A stretch of 64,000 nucleotides of DNA. Origin: Nioella ostreopsis (GTDB lineage Bacteria; Pseudomonadota; Alphaproteobacteria; Rhodobacterales; Rhodobacteraceae). The position numbers and the translations under genes were made by a program. The DNA is taken from contig NZ_RCIQ01000007.1 of NCBI RefSeq assembly GCF_004000255.1, forward strand, positions 113,756 through 177,755, given 5' to 3'. Within the stretch, counting starts at the first letter, position 1. Every line of letters starts with the position of its first letter. Below the pieces are notes generated by a model. The model searched no databases. It was given only the letters and a program-made list of their open reading frames with translations, and was not told the DNA's origin. Below are positions 1 through 8,835 of the stretch, piece by piece.

Positions 1-2070
1 GCCCTGCCCGTTCAGGCGCAGGCGATTTCGCTGCCCGACCGCGGGGAACCGCCCGTGAATGGCTACCTGCTGGTTGATGGCCGCCATCTGGACACGCGGC
101 AGGAGGATGAGATCCTGCTGCTGGAAAGCTTCGCAGCCGCCCATGATCTGCATCCGGGCGACCGGCTGTCGGCCACGATGAACGGCGCGCGGCGGCATTT
201 CCGTATCGTGGGCCTCGCGCAGGCGCCCGAATTTCTCTACGTCGCCGCGCCGGGCGAGATCATTCCAGACGATGCCCGTTTCGGGGTGATCTGGATGAGC
301 CGCTCTGCCCTCGCCGCCGCCTATGACATGGAAGGCGCGTTCAACGAGGCACTTCTGACCCTTGGCCGCAGCGCGCGGGAGGCCGAGGTTCTGGCCGCCG
401 TGGATCGCATCCTCGACCCCTATGGCGGTCTTGGCGCCTACGGGCTGGCCGATCACGGCTCCGACCGCTTCGTGACCGAGGAAATCGCGGGCCTGCGCGC
501 CACGTCGAAATCCGTGCCGCCCATCTTCCTCGGGGTTGCGGCCTTCCTGCTTTATATCGTCATGACCCGCATCATCCAGTCCGAACGCGAGGAAATCGGG
601 CTGATGAAGGCTTTCGGCTATAGCGACCGCGAAGTGGCCCTGCATTACCTGCGCATGGTGCTGGTGATCGCAGGGGGTGGCGCGGTCATCGGCGCTTTGC
701 TCGGCATCCTCGCAGGCCGCTTGCAGGTGCAGGTCTATCTGGAATTCTACAAGTTCCCCTTTCTGGTCTTCCGCATCGACCCCGCCGCGTTGATCTGGGG
801 CGTGGGTCTGTCGATGCTGGTGGCTTCTCTTGGCGGGCTGATGGTGCTGGCCCGCGTCTTCCGCCTGACGCCCGCCGCAGCCATGCGCCCCCCCGCCCCG
901 GCCGACTATTCGCGCACCGGCCGCATCGGCGCGGCTTTCAACCGGTTTCTCGACCAGCCCTCGCGCATGGTGTTGCGGCGGATCACCCGGCAGCCTGTCC
1001 GCATGGCGGGCAGCACCGTGGGCATTGCCTGCGGCATGGGCCTGTCGGTGGCGATGATTTCCCTGATGGCCAGTTTCGACGGCACCATCGAACACACGTT
1101 TTCCGTGGCCGACCGCTCCGATCTCAATGTCAGCTTCACCCATGCGGTCAGCGAGAGCGCGATTTTTGCTCTGCAACGAATGGAGGGCGTGATCGAGGTG
1201 GAACCGATCCGCCATGTCCCCGTGGTCTTCCGCAACGGGCTGCACAGCTATCAGGGCGCGCTTTCGGGACTGGTGCCGGACGCGCGCCTGTTCCGGGCGC
1301 TCGACAGCGATGACCGCGAAATCGCCATGCGTCAGGACGGCGTGATCCTTGGCGCGGCCCTGGCGCGCATTCTTCAGATCGAGCCGGGCGACCGGCTGAG
1401 CGTCGAGATGCGGCAGGGCCGTCAAGAGGTGCTGGACCTGCCCGTTGTCGGCATCGCCGAAACCCGTATGGGCGCGCCTGCCTATATGGAACTGACCGCC
1501 ATGAACCGCGCCATCGGCGAACCGGGGCGGGTGTCGGGCGCATATCTGCGGATCGACACCTCCCTTTCCGATGACATTTTCGAGCGATTGAACGACATCC
1601 CCACCATCGCCGGGGTCAGTCTGAAATCCGACAGCCGCGAAGCGTTTCAGCGGATCATGGATACCGGCGCAGGCGCGGTGCGCTATGTCATGGCCTTCAT
1701 TGCAGGCGTGATCACCTTTGGCGTGGTCTACAACGCCGCCCGCATCGCCTATGCCGAACGCGCCCGCGATCTTGCCAGCCTGCGGGTCGTAGGCTTCACC
1801 CGCGCCGAGGTCAGCTTCGTCCTGCTTGGCGAACTGGTCGTCGTCACCCTGCTCGCGATCCCCATCGGATCCGGTTTCGGCTTCGGTCTGGCCTGGGCGG
1901 TCAGCGAGGCCTTTTCCAACGACATCTACCAGGTCTCCGCCTATCCCGACCCCAGTTCCATTGGTACGGCAGCCGTTGCCGTGCTGGCCTCGGCGGTGTT
2001 TTCCGGCTGGATGGTCAAACGCCAGATCGACAAGGCCGACCTTGTCCTGGCCCTGAAAACGAGGGAATAA
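1..2070 (+). CDS. FtsX-family ABC transporter permease, 5' end cut by window
   Basis: The frame is open from base 1, so the real start lies upstream and only the last 690 or so codons are seen. The visible protein has the MacB/FtsX permease layout: periplasmic domain, three membrane segments (about residues 155-275 counted from the internal ATG at 55), a second large periplasmic domain (about 345-545), and a last three-helix block (about 550-660). This class of permease works with a cytoplasmic ATPase and a periplasmic adaptor to move lipids, peptides or drugs out of the inner membrane. The adaptor gene follows after 6 bases, so the two are one operon, and the ATPase gene is probably just outside the window. 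Substrate cannot be told from sequence. Confidence 0.85.
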   Translation, partial: ALPVQAQAISLPDRGEPPVNGYLLVDGRHLDTRQEDEILLLESFAAAHDLHPGDRLSATMNGARRHFRIVGLAQAPEFLYVAAPGEIIPDDARFGVIWMSRSALAAAYDMEGAFNEALLTLGRSAREAEVLAAVDRILDPYGGLGAYGLADHGSDRFVTEEIAGLRATSKSVPPIFLGVAAFLLYIVMTRIIQSEREEIGLMKAFGYSDREVALHYLRMVLVIAGGGAVIGALLGILAGRLQVQVYLEFYKFPFLVFRIDPAALIWGVGLSMLVASLGGLMVLARVFRLTPAAAMRPPAPADYSRTGRIGAAFNRFLDQPSRMVLRRITRQPVRMAGSTVGIACGMGLSVAMISLMASFDGTIEHTFSVADRSDLNVSFTHAVSESAIFALQRMEGVIEVEPIRHVPVVFRNGLHSYQGALSGLVPDARLFRALDSDDREIAMRQDGVILGAALARILQIEPGDRLSVEMRQGRQEVLDLPVVGIAETRMGAPAYMELTAMNRAIGEPGRVSGAYLRIDTSLSDDIFERLNDIPTIAGVSLKSDSREAFQRIMDTGAGAVRYVMAFIAGVITFGVVYNAARIAYAERARDLASLRVVGFTRAEVSFVLLGELVVVTLLAIPIGSGFGFGLAWAVSEAFSNDIYQVSAYPDPSSIGTAAVAVLASAVFSGWMVKRQIDKADLVLALKTRE

Positions 2071-2076
2071 TTCCGC

Positions 2077-3303
2077 ATGGCCCGCAGACGTTCCAGACTG
2101 CCCCTCACCCTTGGCGCGATTGTCATCGTGGCAGGCGCCCTGACCGCCGCCTTCTGGCCGCAACCGACGCTGGTGGATCTTGGCACCGTGACGCGTGGGC
2201 CCATGATGCAAACCATCGACGAGGAAGGCCGCACACAGGTCCGCGATGCCTATGTCGTCTCCACCCCCGTGGCCGGGCGGCTGCTGCGGGTCGAGGTGGA
2301 GCCGGGCGATCCCGTGACGCGCGGCGAAACCCAGGTCGCGGTGATGGAGCCGCTGAACCCCGCCGCACTCGACATCTCGTCGCGCGAACAGGCCCGCGCC
2401 GCCGTTGCGGCCGCCGAGGCGGCGTTGCGCGTGGCGCAGGCCGACCGCAACGCGGCACTGGCCAATCAGGAACTTGCTCAGGCCGATCTGGAGCGGACCC
2501 GCACACTCGCCGCAAGCGGAACCGTTTCTCAGGCCGCGCTGGACCGGGCCGAACGCGCCGCCCGCGCCGATGACGCCACCGTCGACACCGCCGAGGCCGC
2601 GATTGCGATGCGAGAGGCCGATCTCGACATCGCGCAGGCCCGCCTGATCAGCTTTGACGATCAGGGGCTGTGGGGCGCGATTGCCAATGACGACCACGCC
2701 ATTCCACTGATGGCGCCTGCCGATGGCACCATCCTGCAAGTCATCCAGCAAAGCGAAACCACCCTTGGCGCGGGCACGCCGATCATGGAGATCGGAAATA
2801 TCGAGGGCGATCTGGCGGTTTCCGTCGCGCTGCTCTCCACCGATGCGGTTCAGGTCAGCCCCGGCGACCGGGTGATCATCGAAAACTGGGGCCAGCCGGT
2901 CCCCCTGCCCGGTGTCGTGACCCGAATCGACCCGTTCGGCACCACGCAATATTCGGCGCTCGGGGTGCAGGAACAGCGCGTGAATGTGCAGGTCGATTTC
3001 ACCGGTCCCGGTGAGGACCGGGAGGGTCTGGGCCATGGCTTCCGCGTTGAACTGCGTATTGTGGTCTGGGAGGATGAAAACGCGTTGATCGTGCCCTCAG
3101 CCGCGCTGTTTCGGGCGTCCGGCGGGTGGGCCGTCTTCGTGGTGGAAAACGGCACCGCGATCACGCGGGCAGTCGAGATCGGCCACAACAATGGCATCGA
3201 GGCAGAGGTTCTGTCCGGCCTGTCGGAGAATGAGACCGTCATCCTCTACCCCTCGGCGGCCCTGTCCGAGGGACATTCCGTCGCGCAACGGGTGGTGAAC
3301 TGA
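2077..3303 (+). CDS. HlyD/MFP-family efflux adaptor (periplasmic)
   Basis: This 408-residue protein has a single N-terminal membrane anchor (about residues 8-26), a lipoyl/biotinyl-like half (about 65-95, with the STPVAGRLLRVEVEPGD segment), a long alanine-rich coiled-coil hairpin (about 100-195), the second lipoyl half (about 210-235), and beta-barrel/membrane-proximal domains to the end. That order is typical of membrane fusion proteins bridging an inner-membrane pump and an outer-membrane channel. A GAGGGA ribosome site at 2061-2066 overlaps the end of the permease gene and supports the ATG at 2077. Its place behind an FtsX-type permease points to a MacAB-like ABC system rather than an RND pump. 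No outer-membrane channel gene is adjacent. Confidence 0.85.
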   Translation: MARRRSRLPLTLGAIVIVAGALTAAFWPQPTLVDLGTVTRGPMMQTIDEEGRTQVRDAYVVSTPVAGRLLRVEVEPGDPVTRGETQVAVMEPLNPAALDISSREQARAAVAAAEAALRVAQADRNAALANQELAQADLERTRTLAASGTVSQAALDRAERAARADDATVDTAEAAIAMREADLDIAQARLISFDDQGLWGAIANDDHAIPLMAPADGTILQVIQQSETTLGAGTPIMEIGNIEGDLAVSVALLSTDAVQVSPGDRVIIENWGQPVPLPGVVTRIDPFGTTQYSALGVQEQRVNVQVDFTGPGEDREGLGHGFRVELRIVVWEDENALIVPSAALFRASGGWAVFVVENGTAITRAVEIGHNNGIEAEVLSGLSENETVILYPSAALSEGHSVAQRVVN

Positions 3304-3456
3304 GCGAAGCTGCACGGGGACGGCCTGCTCGAACGCGAGCATAGCCATTGCGATCCAGGCTGGCCGCGATCCGTGACCCGCTTCGCCACAGACCCATGTC
3401 TGGCCCAGAGGCATGAGACAGGCCCGCGCGGGACGACAGACCTCCCCGGTTGCAGG

Positions 3457-4197
3457 TCAGCGGAACCGTCGGAACGTGTCCTGCGCGGCAGGGCCATCGC
3501 AATCTTCCGCGAAAAGCGTGCTCGCCTCGGCATCCATCGCCTCGGCCTGCGCCGCCATATCGGGACCGAAGAAGCGCTTCACCTTGCGCGCGGCGCTTTC
3601 GGGCAGCATGGCGATGCGCATGGCTGCTCCCTTGGCGGACTCAAGCGCCTTTTCATCCCAGGTCAGCCGGTCAGCCACCCCGGCCTTCACCGCATCCTCG
3701 CCGTTGAACTCTTCGACGCCCAAAACGATCAGCTTTGCCTGCGCCGGGCTAACCCGCGCCAGCAGGGGGGCCATGCCCCAGGGCGGAAAGAACCCCTTGG
3801 GCACTTCCGGCATCGCCCATCTGGCCGAGCGCGCCGTCACCACCAGATCGCAGGCCGTGGCCAGCACGAAGCCACCGCCCAGGGCATGCCCCTCCACCGC
3901 CGCAATGACCGGAACGGGATGGGCCGAAATCGCCCGCACCGCAGCGGCCGTCGCCGCCTCATGCGCCACCCGCCCGTCCCGGTCGAGCGCCGCCAGTTCC
4001 CGCAGGTCGCTGCCCGCGCAAAAGCCTCTCCCGGCCCCGGTCAGAATGACCGAACGGATGGCGTTATCCTCGGCCAAAGCGGCCAGATGAGTCTGAAGGT
4101 CCAAGGCGGTCTGCGTGCCCAGAACATTGCGGCGCGCAGGTTTGTTGAGTGTCAAAATGGCATAAGTATCAAATGTTTCGCAAAGAATTCTGGTCAT
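3457..4197 (-). CDS. Enoyl-CoA hydratase/isomerase family protein
   Basis: Crotonase fold of 246 residues. The oxyanion-hole segments are visible as GRGFCAGSDLREL (about residue 58) and EGHALGGGF (about 103). Family members hydrate, isomerise or hydrolyse acyl-CoA thioesters; the exact reaction is not readable here. The ATG at 4197 is chosen over a TTG one codon upstream because AAGGAG lies just ahead of it. The gene is 16 bases downstream of a CaiB/BaiF-family gene on the same strand and is surely cotranscribed, suggesting a branched-chain or sterol-type acyl-CoA pathway. It converges with the HlyD gene; the 153 bases between show no clear terminator. Confidence 0.85.
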   Translation of the reverse strand: MTRILCETFDTYAILTLNKPARRNVLGTQTALDLQTHLAALAEDNAIRSVILTGAGRGFCAGSDLRELAALDRDGRVAHEAATAAAVRAISAHPVPVIAAVEGHALGGGFVLATACDLVVTARSARWAMPEVPKGFFPPWGMAPLLARVSPAQAKLIVLGVEEFNGEDAVKAGVADRLTWDEKALESAKGAAMRIAMLPESAARKVKRFFGPDMAAQAEAMDAEASTLFAEDCDGPAAQDTFRRFR

Positions 4198-4213
4198 CAA
4201 ATCTCCTTCATAT

Positions 4214-5263
4214 CTATTTCGCCAAATCGGGTTTCGTCCGCGAAAAACGCGGCGCAGGGGCCGGTTCTATCACATTTTCGCGCCGAATGAACGCCTTTCG
4301 TGCCAGCGCATGGGGATGATCCGGCGCTTCCCAGAACGGCAGGACCGGGGCGAAACAGGCGTCCGTCCCTTCCAGCAACTCGCACCAATCGGCCTGCGTG
4401 CGGGTAGCGAAGAGCGCGGCCAGTTCCGCCTTCAGCGCGGGCCAGCTTGCCCGGTCCATATGCTTGTCGAGCCAATCCGCAGGCAGCCCCGCCTTGTCGA
4501 TCAGCACTTGCATGAAGGGTTTCTCGATCGCCCCAACCGAGACGAACAACCCGTCCGAGCAGGCATAACAGCCATAGAAATGCGCCCCGCCGTCGAGGAA
4601 ATTCGCCCCCCGCTCCTCGGCCCACCAGCCCGAGGCGCGCAGGGAATGGAACATGCTCATCATCAGCGACGCCCCATCGACCATCGCCGCATCGACGACC
4701 TGCCCCCGGCCCGACCGCTGCGCCTCATAGACTGCGGCCATGACGCCAAAGGCCAGGAACATCGCGCCGCCGCCATAGTCGCCCACCAGATTCATCGGAA
4801 CGGGCGGTGGCGCGTCCGGCTCCCCCATCGGGTGCAGCGCGCCCGCCAAGGCAATGTAATTCAGATCATGCCCCGCCGCCTGCGCCAACGGCCCCTCCTG
4901 CCCCCATCCGGTCATGCGGCCATAGACAAGGCGCGGATTGGCCTGCCAGCAATCATCAGGCCCGAGCCCGAGCCGTTCCATCACGCCGGGGCGGTTGCCT
5001 TCGATCAGCACATCGGCGGTCAGGATCTCGTCCAGCACGGCGGCGCGGCCCGCGCGGGTCTTCACATCAACTTCAAGAAACCGCTTGCCCCGTCGGCATA
5101 TATCATGCGGCAGGTTGATCGAGACACCGCCGGGCCGGTCGATGCCCACCACCTCGGCCCCCATATCGGCCAGCAGCATGCCCGCGAAGGGTCCGGGGCC
5201 AAGCCCCACCATTTCCACCACTTTCAGGCCCGCGAGTGGCCCGCCGCGCTGTGTTTCGCTCAT
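4214..5263 (-). CDS. CaiB/BaiF family CoA-transferase or alpha-methylacyl-CoA racemase
   Basis: 349 residues, the usual length for the racemase branch of the family. The N-terminus (LAGLKVVEMVG...PFAGMLLADMGAEV) is the CoA-binding signature, and the pair His132 in GHDLNY and Asp162 in GDYGGG matches the catalytic His/Asp of alpha-methylacyl-CoA racemases. These enzymes epimerise 2-methylacyl-CoA so that beta-oxidation can proceed; related proteins transfer CoA between acids, and sequence alone cannot fully separate the two. It is the first gene of a two-gene unit with the downstream crotonase. A GlxA-type regulator lies 54 bases upstream on the same strand and may control the pair. Confidence 0.8.
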   Translation of the reverse strand: MSETQRGGPLAGLKVVEMVGLGPGPFAGMLLADMGAEVVGIDRPGGVSINLPHDICRRGKRFLEVDVKTRAGRAAVLDEILTADVLIEGNRPGVMERLGLGPDDCWQANPRLVYGRMTGWGQEGPLAQAAGHDLNYIALAGALHPMGEPDAPPPVPMNLVGDYGGGAMFLAFGVMAAVYEAQRSGRGQVVDAAMVDGASLMMSMFHSLRASGWWAEERGANFLDGGAHFYGCYACSDGLFVSVGAIEKPFMQVLIDKAGLPADWLDKHMDRASWPALKAELAALFATRTQADWCELLEGTDACFAPVLPFWEAPDHPHALARKAFIRRENVIEPAPAPRFSRTKPDLAK

Positions 5264-5317
5264 CCCGTCCTCCGTTGTCGCCGCCAGAATGGCGGGCGCA
5301 TCCGTGGGGTCAAGCGG

Positions 5318-6247
5318 TCAAACCGCCCCGCCGATGGCCGCGCGCCGGTCGGTCGAGGGCGTCACCCCGAATTGCCGCAGGTAGGTCTTTGAAAAACTGC
5401 CCGAGGTGAAGCCGAAATCATGGGCGATATCCTGCATCGGACGACGCCCTTGCCGCACCTCGATCCGCGCGGCCTCCAGCCGCATTTCCCGGTAAATCGG
5501 CGCGGGCGTATCGCCCAGTTCCCTCTCGAAAAGCCGCTCCAGCTGTCGCTGCGAGAGGCCGAGCGACAAGGCCAGCGCCGCGACGGACACAGGCCGGAAG
5601 AGGTTCGCACGCATGATCTGCAACCCCGCAACCACCACCTTGTGCCGCGTCGCATAGCGTTCCTCCAGCGGCAGCAGCTGTGACCGCGCGGCCTCGGCGC
5701 CCCGGTCGGCGGGCGACAAGGGCGTGGCATCGGCATCAGGGCTTCGGTCGATCGCCAGATCATAGCGCATCAACGCCGCCACATGGGCCGCCCGCGCGGT
5801 GGCCACCTCCGGCGTCCAGACGAAGGGCGCATCGGTCAGCGCCGGTTTGCGCCGCATCCCCTCCATCGCCGCGGCGGTTGCGGGATTGACCGACAGCTCC
5901 AGCCCCTGCGGCAGATCGAGCTGCGCCAGCAACCACACCCCGCCGCCCACGGCCCAGATCCGCCCGCCCTGCCGCCGCGCCCGGCGCAGTGCCGCCAAAG
6001 CGCCCTCTCGGTCCATATCCGACAGGGCCAGCCCGCTGAACACCACCAGCGCATCGCCCGGCTCCATTGGCGGCACCGGCCCGCCATGGGCCACATGCAC
6101 GCCGCTATCCCCCGGCACCGACGCGCCCGAAAGTGCCGTGGTCTGGAAATTCACCCCCGCCTCGGTCAGCACGGTCGAGGCCGCGCCCAAAGCGGCCAGG
6201 TCAAAGCCGGGCAGCAGCAGAAACCGATAGGGAAGCGCGTTGGTCAT
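5318..6247 (-). CDS. GlxA-family AraC-type transcriptional regulator
   Basis: 309 residues in two parts. Residues 1-185 form a DJ-1/PfpI-like domain (the FLLLPGFDLAALG start and VFSGLALSD strand), and about 205-300 is an AraC helix-turn-helix pair (LALSLGLSQRQLERLFERELG, then IAHDFGFTSGSFSKTYLRQFG). This is the GlxA layout, used by regulators of quaternary-amine and other catabolic genes. Its ligand is unknown. It sits directly upstream of, and on the same strand as, the racemase/crotonase pair, which is its most likely target, and is divergent from the small Lrp-domain gene at 6350. Confidence 0.85.
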   Translation of the reverse strand: MTNALPYRFLLLPGFDLAALGAASTVLTEAGVNFQTTALSGASVPGDSGVHVAHGGPVPPMEPGDALVVFSGLALSDMDREGALAALRRARRQGGRIWAVGGGVWLLAQLDLPQGLELSVNPATAAAMEGMRRKPALTDAPFVWTPEVATARAAHVAALMRYDLAIDRSPDADATPLSPADRGAEAARSQLLPLEERYATRHKVVVAGLQIMRANLFRPVSVAALALSLGLSQRQLERLFERELGDTPAPIYREMRLEAARIEVRQGRRPMQDIAHDFGFTSGSFSKTYLRQFGVTPSTDRRAAIGGAV

Positions 6248-6349
6248 GGCGAAACCCTACCCCGTTGCCCCGCCCCGGGATAGTCCGGGTTGATCCCGAC
6301 GCGAAAGACGGGTCATCTTGGGGCCAGACCCATTCGCAGGATTCCCCCA

Positions 6350-6586
6350 ATGCAGACCGTTTTCGTCCAGATCCGATGCAAACCCGGCACCACCTATGAC
6401 GTGGCCTTCAATATCGTTCTGAAGGAAATCCATGCCGAGCTCTACTCGACCTCCGGCGAATATGACCTGCTGGTCAAGCTGATCATCCCCGAGGGCGAAG
6501 ACATAGGCCGCTACATCAACGAACGCCTCTGCGACGTGCCGGGGATCGAGCGGACCCTGACAACGCTGACCTTCAAGGCGTTCTGA
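6350..6586 (+). CDS. Stand-alone Lrp/AsnC ligand-binding (RAM) domain protein, copy 1
   Basis: A 78-residue protein consisting only of the Lrp/AsnC effector-binding (RAM) fold, with no DNA-binding helix-turn-helix. Stand-alone RAM proteins form rings that bind amino acids or aromatic effectors. The ATG at 6350 is preferred over an upstream in-frame ATG at 6290 because it has an AGGA site 8 bases ahead and because the paralogue at 47315 starts at the same residue. The two proteins differ at only 9 of 78 positions. The gene is alone here, divergent from the GlxA-type regulator. A G+C hairpin without a T-run (6588-6606) follows the stop. Function is unknown. Confidence 0.75.
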   Translation: MQTVFVQIRCKPGTTYDVAFNIVLKEIHAELYSTSGEYDLLVKLIIPEGEDIGRYINERLCDVPGIERTLTTLTFKAF

Positions 6587-6832
6587 AGGGCGGCTGCGGG
6601 CCGCCCATGCGCGGAATGCTCCAGATCACAGGCGGGCGCTATTTGAGGCGTCGCACGCCAGGCGGATGTCGGCCCCAAGCCCGCAGGGACCACTGTGGCT
6701 TCCGCAAAATGAGCTGACTGGTCGGGGGACATACTGCGCCCCGGATGGTCCTTAGAGCTTGCCAACGTTAGATTATTCTTGACCCCGGCACTTGTGCGAA
6801 GGCAACGTCGGCCCTGAAGGAGATTGGTCCAT

Positions 6833-7333
6833 ATGGTTACCATTATTGCAGCCGAAACGCCGAAGCATTTGCAGGATTTTGGCGTTCTGGCGCGTGAGTT
6901 TGCGTCATGGGCAATGGCATCCTTTCACAAGGACACGTCCGCTCCGCCTGCCGTCTTTGCAAAGTTGGAACAGGAGCTTTCCAACCTGCCGGGAAAATAT
7001 GCCGCGCCGGAAGGTGCTTTGTTCATAGCCTATGAGAACGGTGAAGCCGTGGGCTGTGTTGCGGGTTTCAAAAGCGAGAGCGGTGCCTTCGAGGTGACCC
7101 GCCTTTGGGTGCGATCGGAATGTCGGGGCATGGGCGTGGGTGACAAGCTCGTGGACGCCCTGCTGAAAAGCGCTTCGCAGTCGGGCTATAAAACCTCTGT
7201 GCTTCGCAGCCGAAGCGACATGACATTCGCACATAACGTCTATCGCCGTGCGGGCTTCGTTGACGTTGACGGGAATATGCTTTTCTCGAACTTCATGGAC
7301 ATTGAGGTCGCGATGCAGCGGGACCTCACGTGA
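6833..7333 (+). CDS. GNAT-family N-acetyltransferase
   Basis: 166 residues with the GNAT core: LFIAYENGEAVGCVAGF (beta strands 2-3), FEVTRLWVRSECRGMGVGDKLVDALL (strand 4 and the acetyl-CoA pyrophosphate loop, R-G-x-G-x-G/D pattern) and a C-terminal YRRAGFVDVDG. The substrate is not predictable. The ATG at 6833 is chosen because GAAGGAG lies 10 bases upstream; a TTG at 6824 would sit on that site. Codon use is less GC-biased than the neighbours and the gene stands alone between longer intergenic stretches, so it may have been acquired. Confidence 0.75.
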   Translation: MVTIIAAETPKHLQDFGVLAREFASWAMASFHKDTSAPPAVFAKLEQELSNLPGKYAAPEGALFIAYENGEAVGCVAGFKSESGAFEVTRLWVRSECRGMGVGDKLVDALLKSASQSGYKTSVLRSRSDMTFAHNVYRRAGFVDVDGNMLFSNFMDIEVAMQRDLT

Positions 7334-7458
7334 CAGCCTGGACACAACGGTGACCCTCAGGGCTCTGCGAGGAACGCCTCCTTTGTCAGCATAGTCGGCA
7401 GTCAAACCCGTCTAGTGCGCCCTCTCCGCCTCAGTCGGCAGCCCTGCACCGCGATGGC

Positions 7459-7971
7459 TTAGCCTACGGCTTCCGGCGCGGCATCGAACCAGTCCAGCAG
7501 CGCCTGCAATTCCGGGGTCAGCGCCTCGGCCATGCCGCCGCAGAAGGTCTCGAAGGCGTCACGATTCAGCCCGTTCAGCCCCACCACGACCGGAATGTCC
7601 TGCGCCAGCGCCGCGCCGATGACCTCTCGGAACCCGCGGCCCTCCGCCTCCTGCTTGCCGAACTTGTTGACCACCAGCAGCCGTGTATCCCCATTGAGCC
7701 GCTGCCCCACCAGTCCTACAGCCAGTTCCAGCGCCTCCGGGTTCAGGCGGCAGCCGCGCGACCCCGGCCCAAGGTCCTGGCTGATCCGCAAAACGGGTCC
7801 AGCGGGCAGCACCTCCACATCCATGTCGCAGGCTTTCGCAGGCCCGCAATCGGTGTTGGTCTGCACCACGCCCGCCACGTCCACGCCGCGCGCCATCAGC
7901 GTTTCGGCCAGTCGGCCAAGCACCCGGTCCACATCGCCGCGCCCCGGCGACATGACATATCCGATCTTCAT
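7459..7971 (-). CDS. DUF2478 family P-loop-like protein
   Basis: 170 residues starting MKIGYVMSPGRGDVD, with the features I associate with DUF2478: a short glycine-rich N-terminal loop, a Cys-rich segment (TDCGPAKACDMDVEV, about residues 42-56), LLVVNKFGKQEAEGRG (about 104-120) and a C-terminal FETFCGGMAEAL. Family members are often encoded near molybdate transport or molybdoenzyme genes and resemble nucleotide-binding proteins, but their role is not established. The gene starts 12 bases after the carbonic anhydrase gene ends and is probably cotranscribed. No molybdate genes are adjacent, though a Mo hydroxylase operon lies 8 kb away. Confidence 0.65.
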   Translation of the reverse strand: MKIGYVMSPGRGDVDRVLGRLAETLMARGVDVAGVVQTNTDCGPAKACDMDVEVLPAGPVLRISQDLGPGSRGCRLNPEALELAVGLVGQRLNGDTRLLVVNKFGKQEAEGRGFREVIGAALAQDIPVVVGLNGLNRDAFETFCGGMAEALTPELQALLDWFDAAPEAVG

Positions 7972-7983
7972 GGCTCCGCCCTT

Positions 7984-8601
7984 TCACTCCTTTGCGTCAC
8001 GGCCCAGATGCGCCCCTGTCAGCGTGACGTCAAGGTTGCGCAGTTCGCCCTCGGACAACCGATAGAGCAGCCCGTGCACCGAAACCCGGTCGCCCCGCGC
8101 CCATGCGCGCTGCAGGATCGGCGTTTCAGCGAGCCGCGCGACCGCCTCGATCACGCTCAGTTCCGCCAGCCGGTCATTGCGGGCCGGACCCTCGGGAAAG
8201 GCCGACAGATCCGCCTCGTTGCGCCGGGCCAGCCGCCGCAGAGCTTCCAGCCAGTGATCAGCCAGCCCGTTGACCAGCCCCCGGCTGGCCGCCGCGATGC
8301 CGCCACAACTGGTATGGCCACAAACGATGATCTCGCGAATCCCCAGAACGTCGATGGCGAACTCCAGTGCACTGAGCAGGCTGAAATCGGTGGAATGCAC
8401 AAGGTTGGCGACGTTGCGATGCACGAAGATCTCACCGGGGTCGAGCCCGCCCACCACGTTCTCCGGCACCCGGCTGTCGGAACAGCCGATCCAGAAGTAG
8501 CTTGGCTGCTGCCCTTGGGCCATGCGCTCGAAATAGGCAGGGTCCGCCCGCCGCCGGTCCTCGGCCCAATCCGAATTTCGCGCCAGCAGATGGTGCAGCA
8601 T
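7984..8601 (-). CDS. Beta-class carbonic anhydrase
   Basis: 205 residues. Zinc ligands are visible as Cys40 (in CSDSRVP, with the Asp42-Arg44 dyad), His96 and Cys99 (in GHTSCGG). It interconverts CO2 and bicarbonate in the cytoplasm, normally to supply carboxylases. Length and motifs fit the bacterial Can/CynT group. A GGAGG site precedes the ATG at 8601. It is first in a two-gene unit with the DUF2478 gene and divergent from the ATP-grasp operon; the 234 bases between the two carry both promoters and no further gene. Confidence 0.93.
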   Translation of the reverse strand: MLHHLLARNSDWAEDRRRADPAYFERMAQGQQPSYFWIGCSDSRVPENVVGGLDPGEIFVHRNVANLVHSTDFSLLSALEFAIDVLGIREIIVCGHTSCGGIAAASRGLVNGLADHWLEALRRLARRNEADLSAFPEGPARNDRLAELSVIEAVARLAETPILQRAWARGDRVSVHGLLYRLSEGELRNLDVTLTGAHLGRDAKE

Positions 8602-8835
8602 GGGAAGGTCCTCCGCCCTGGCCGGTCTCCATCCAAATCCGGGCGCGGGCCTGCGTCAAGGCAAAGCACAGCCCGCCCGACCCTGAAGCGTCTGAATAAT
8701 GGGCTCTGATGCTCAAATTTCAGGCACCCGAACGGGTCATCGAGCTGCCATGCTCCCCATGCCACAGATCAGCTTGCATCCCCGATAACCGAATTTGCCA
8801 ATTGATTAGTCTAAAAACTCACACATAGTGGTTAC

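Noticed and set aside
3373..4290. 305-codon open frame on the plus strand
   Set aside because: Antisense to the crotonase gene, whose motifs and ribosome site are clear.
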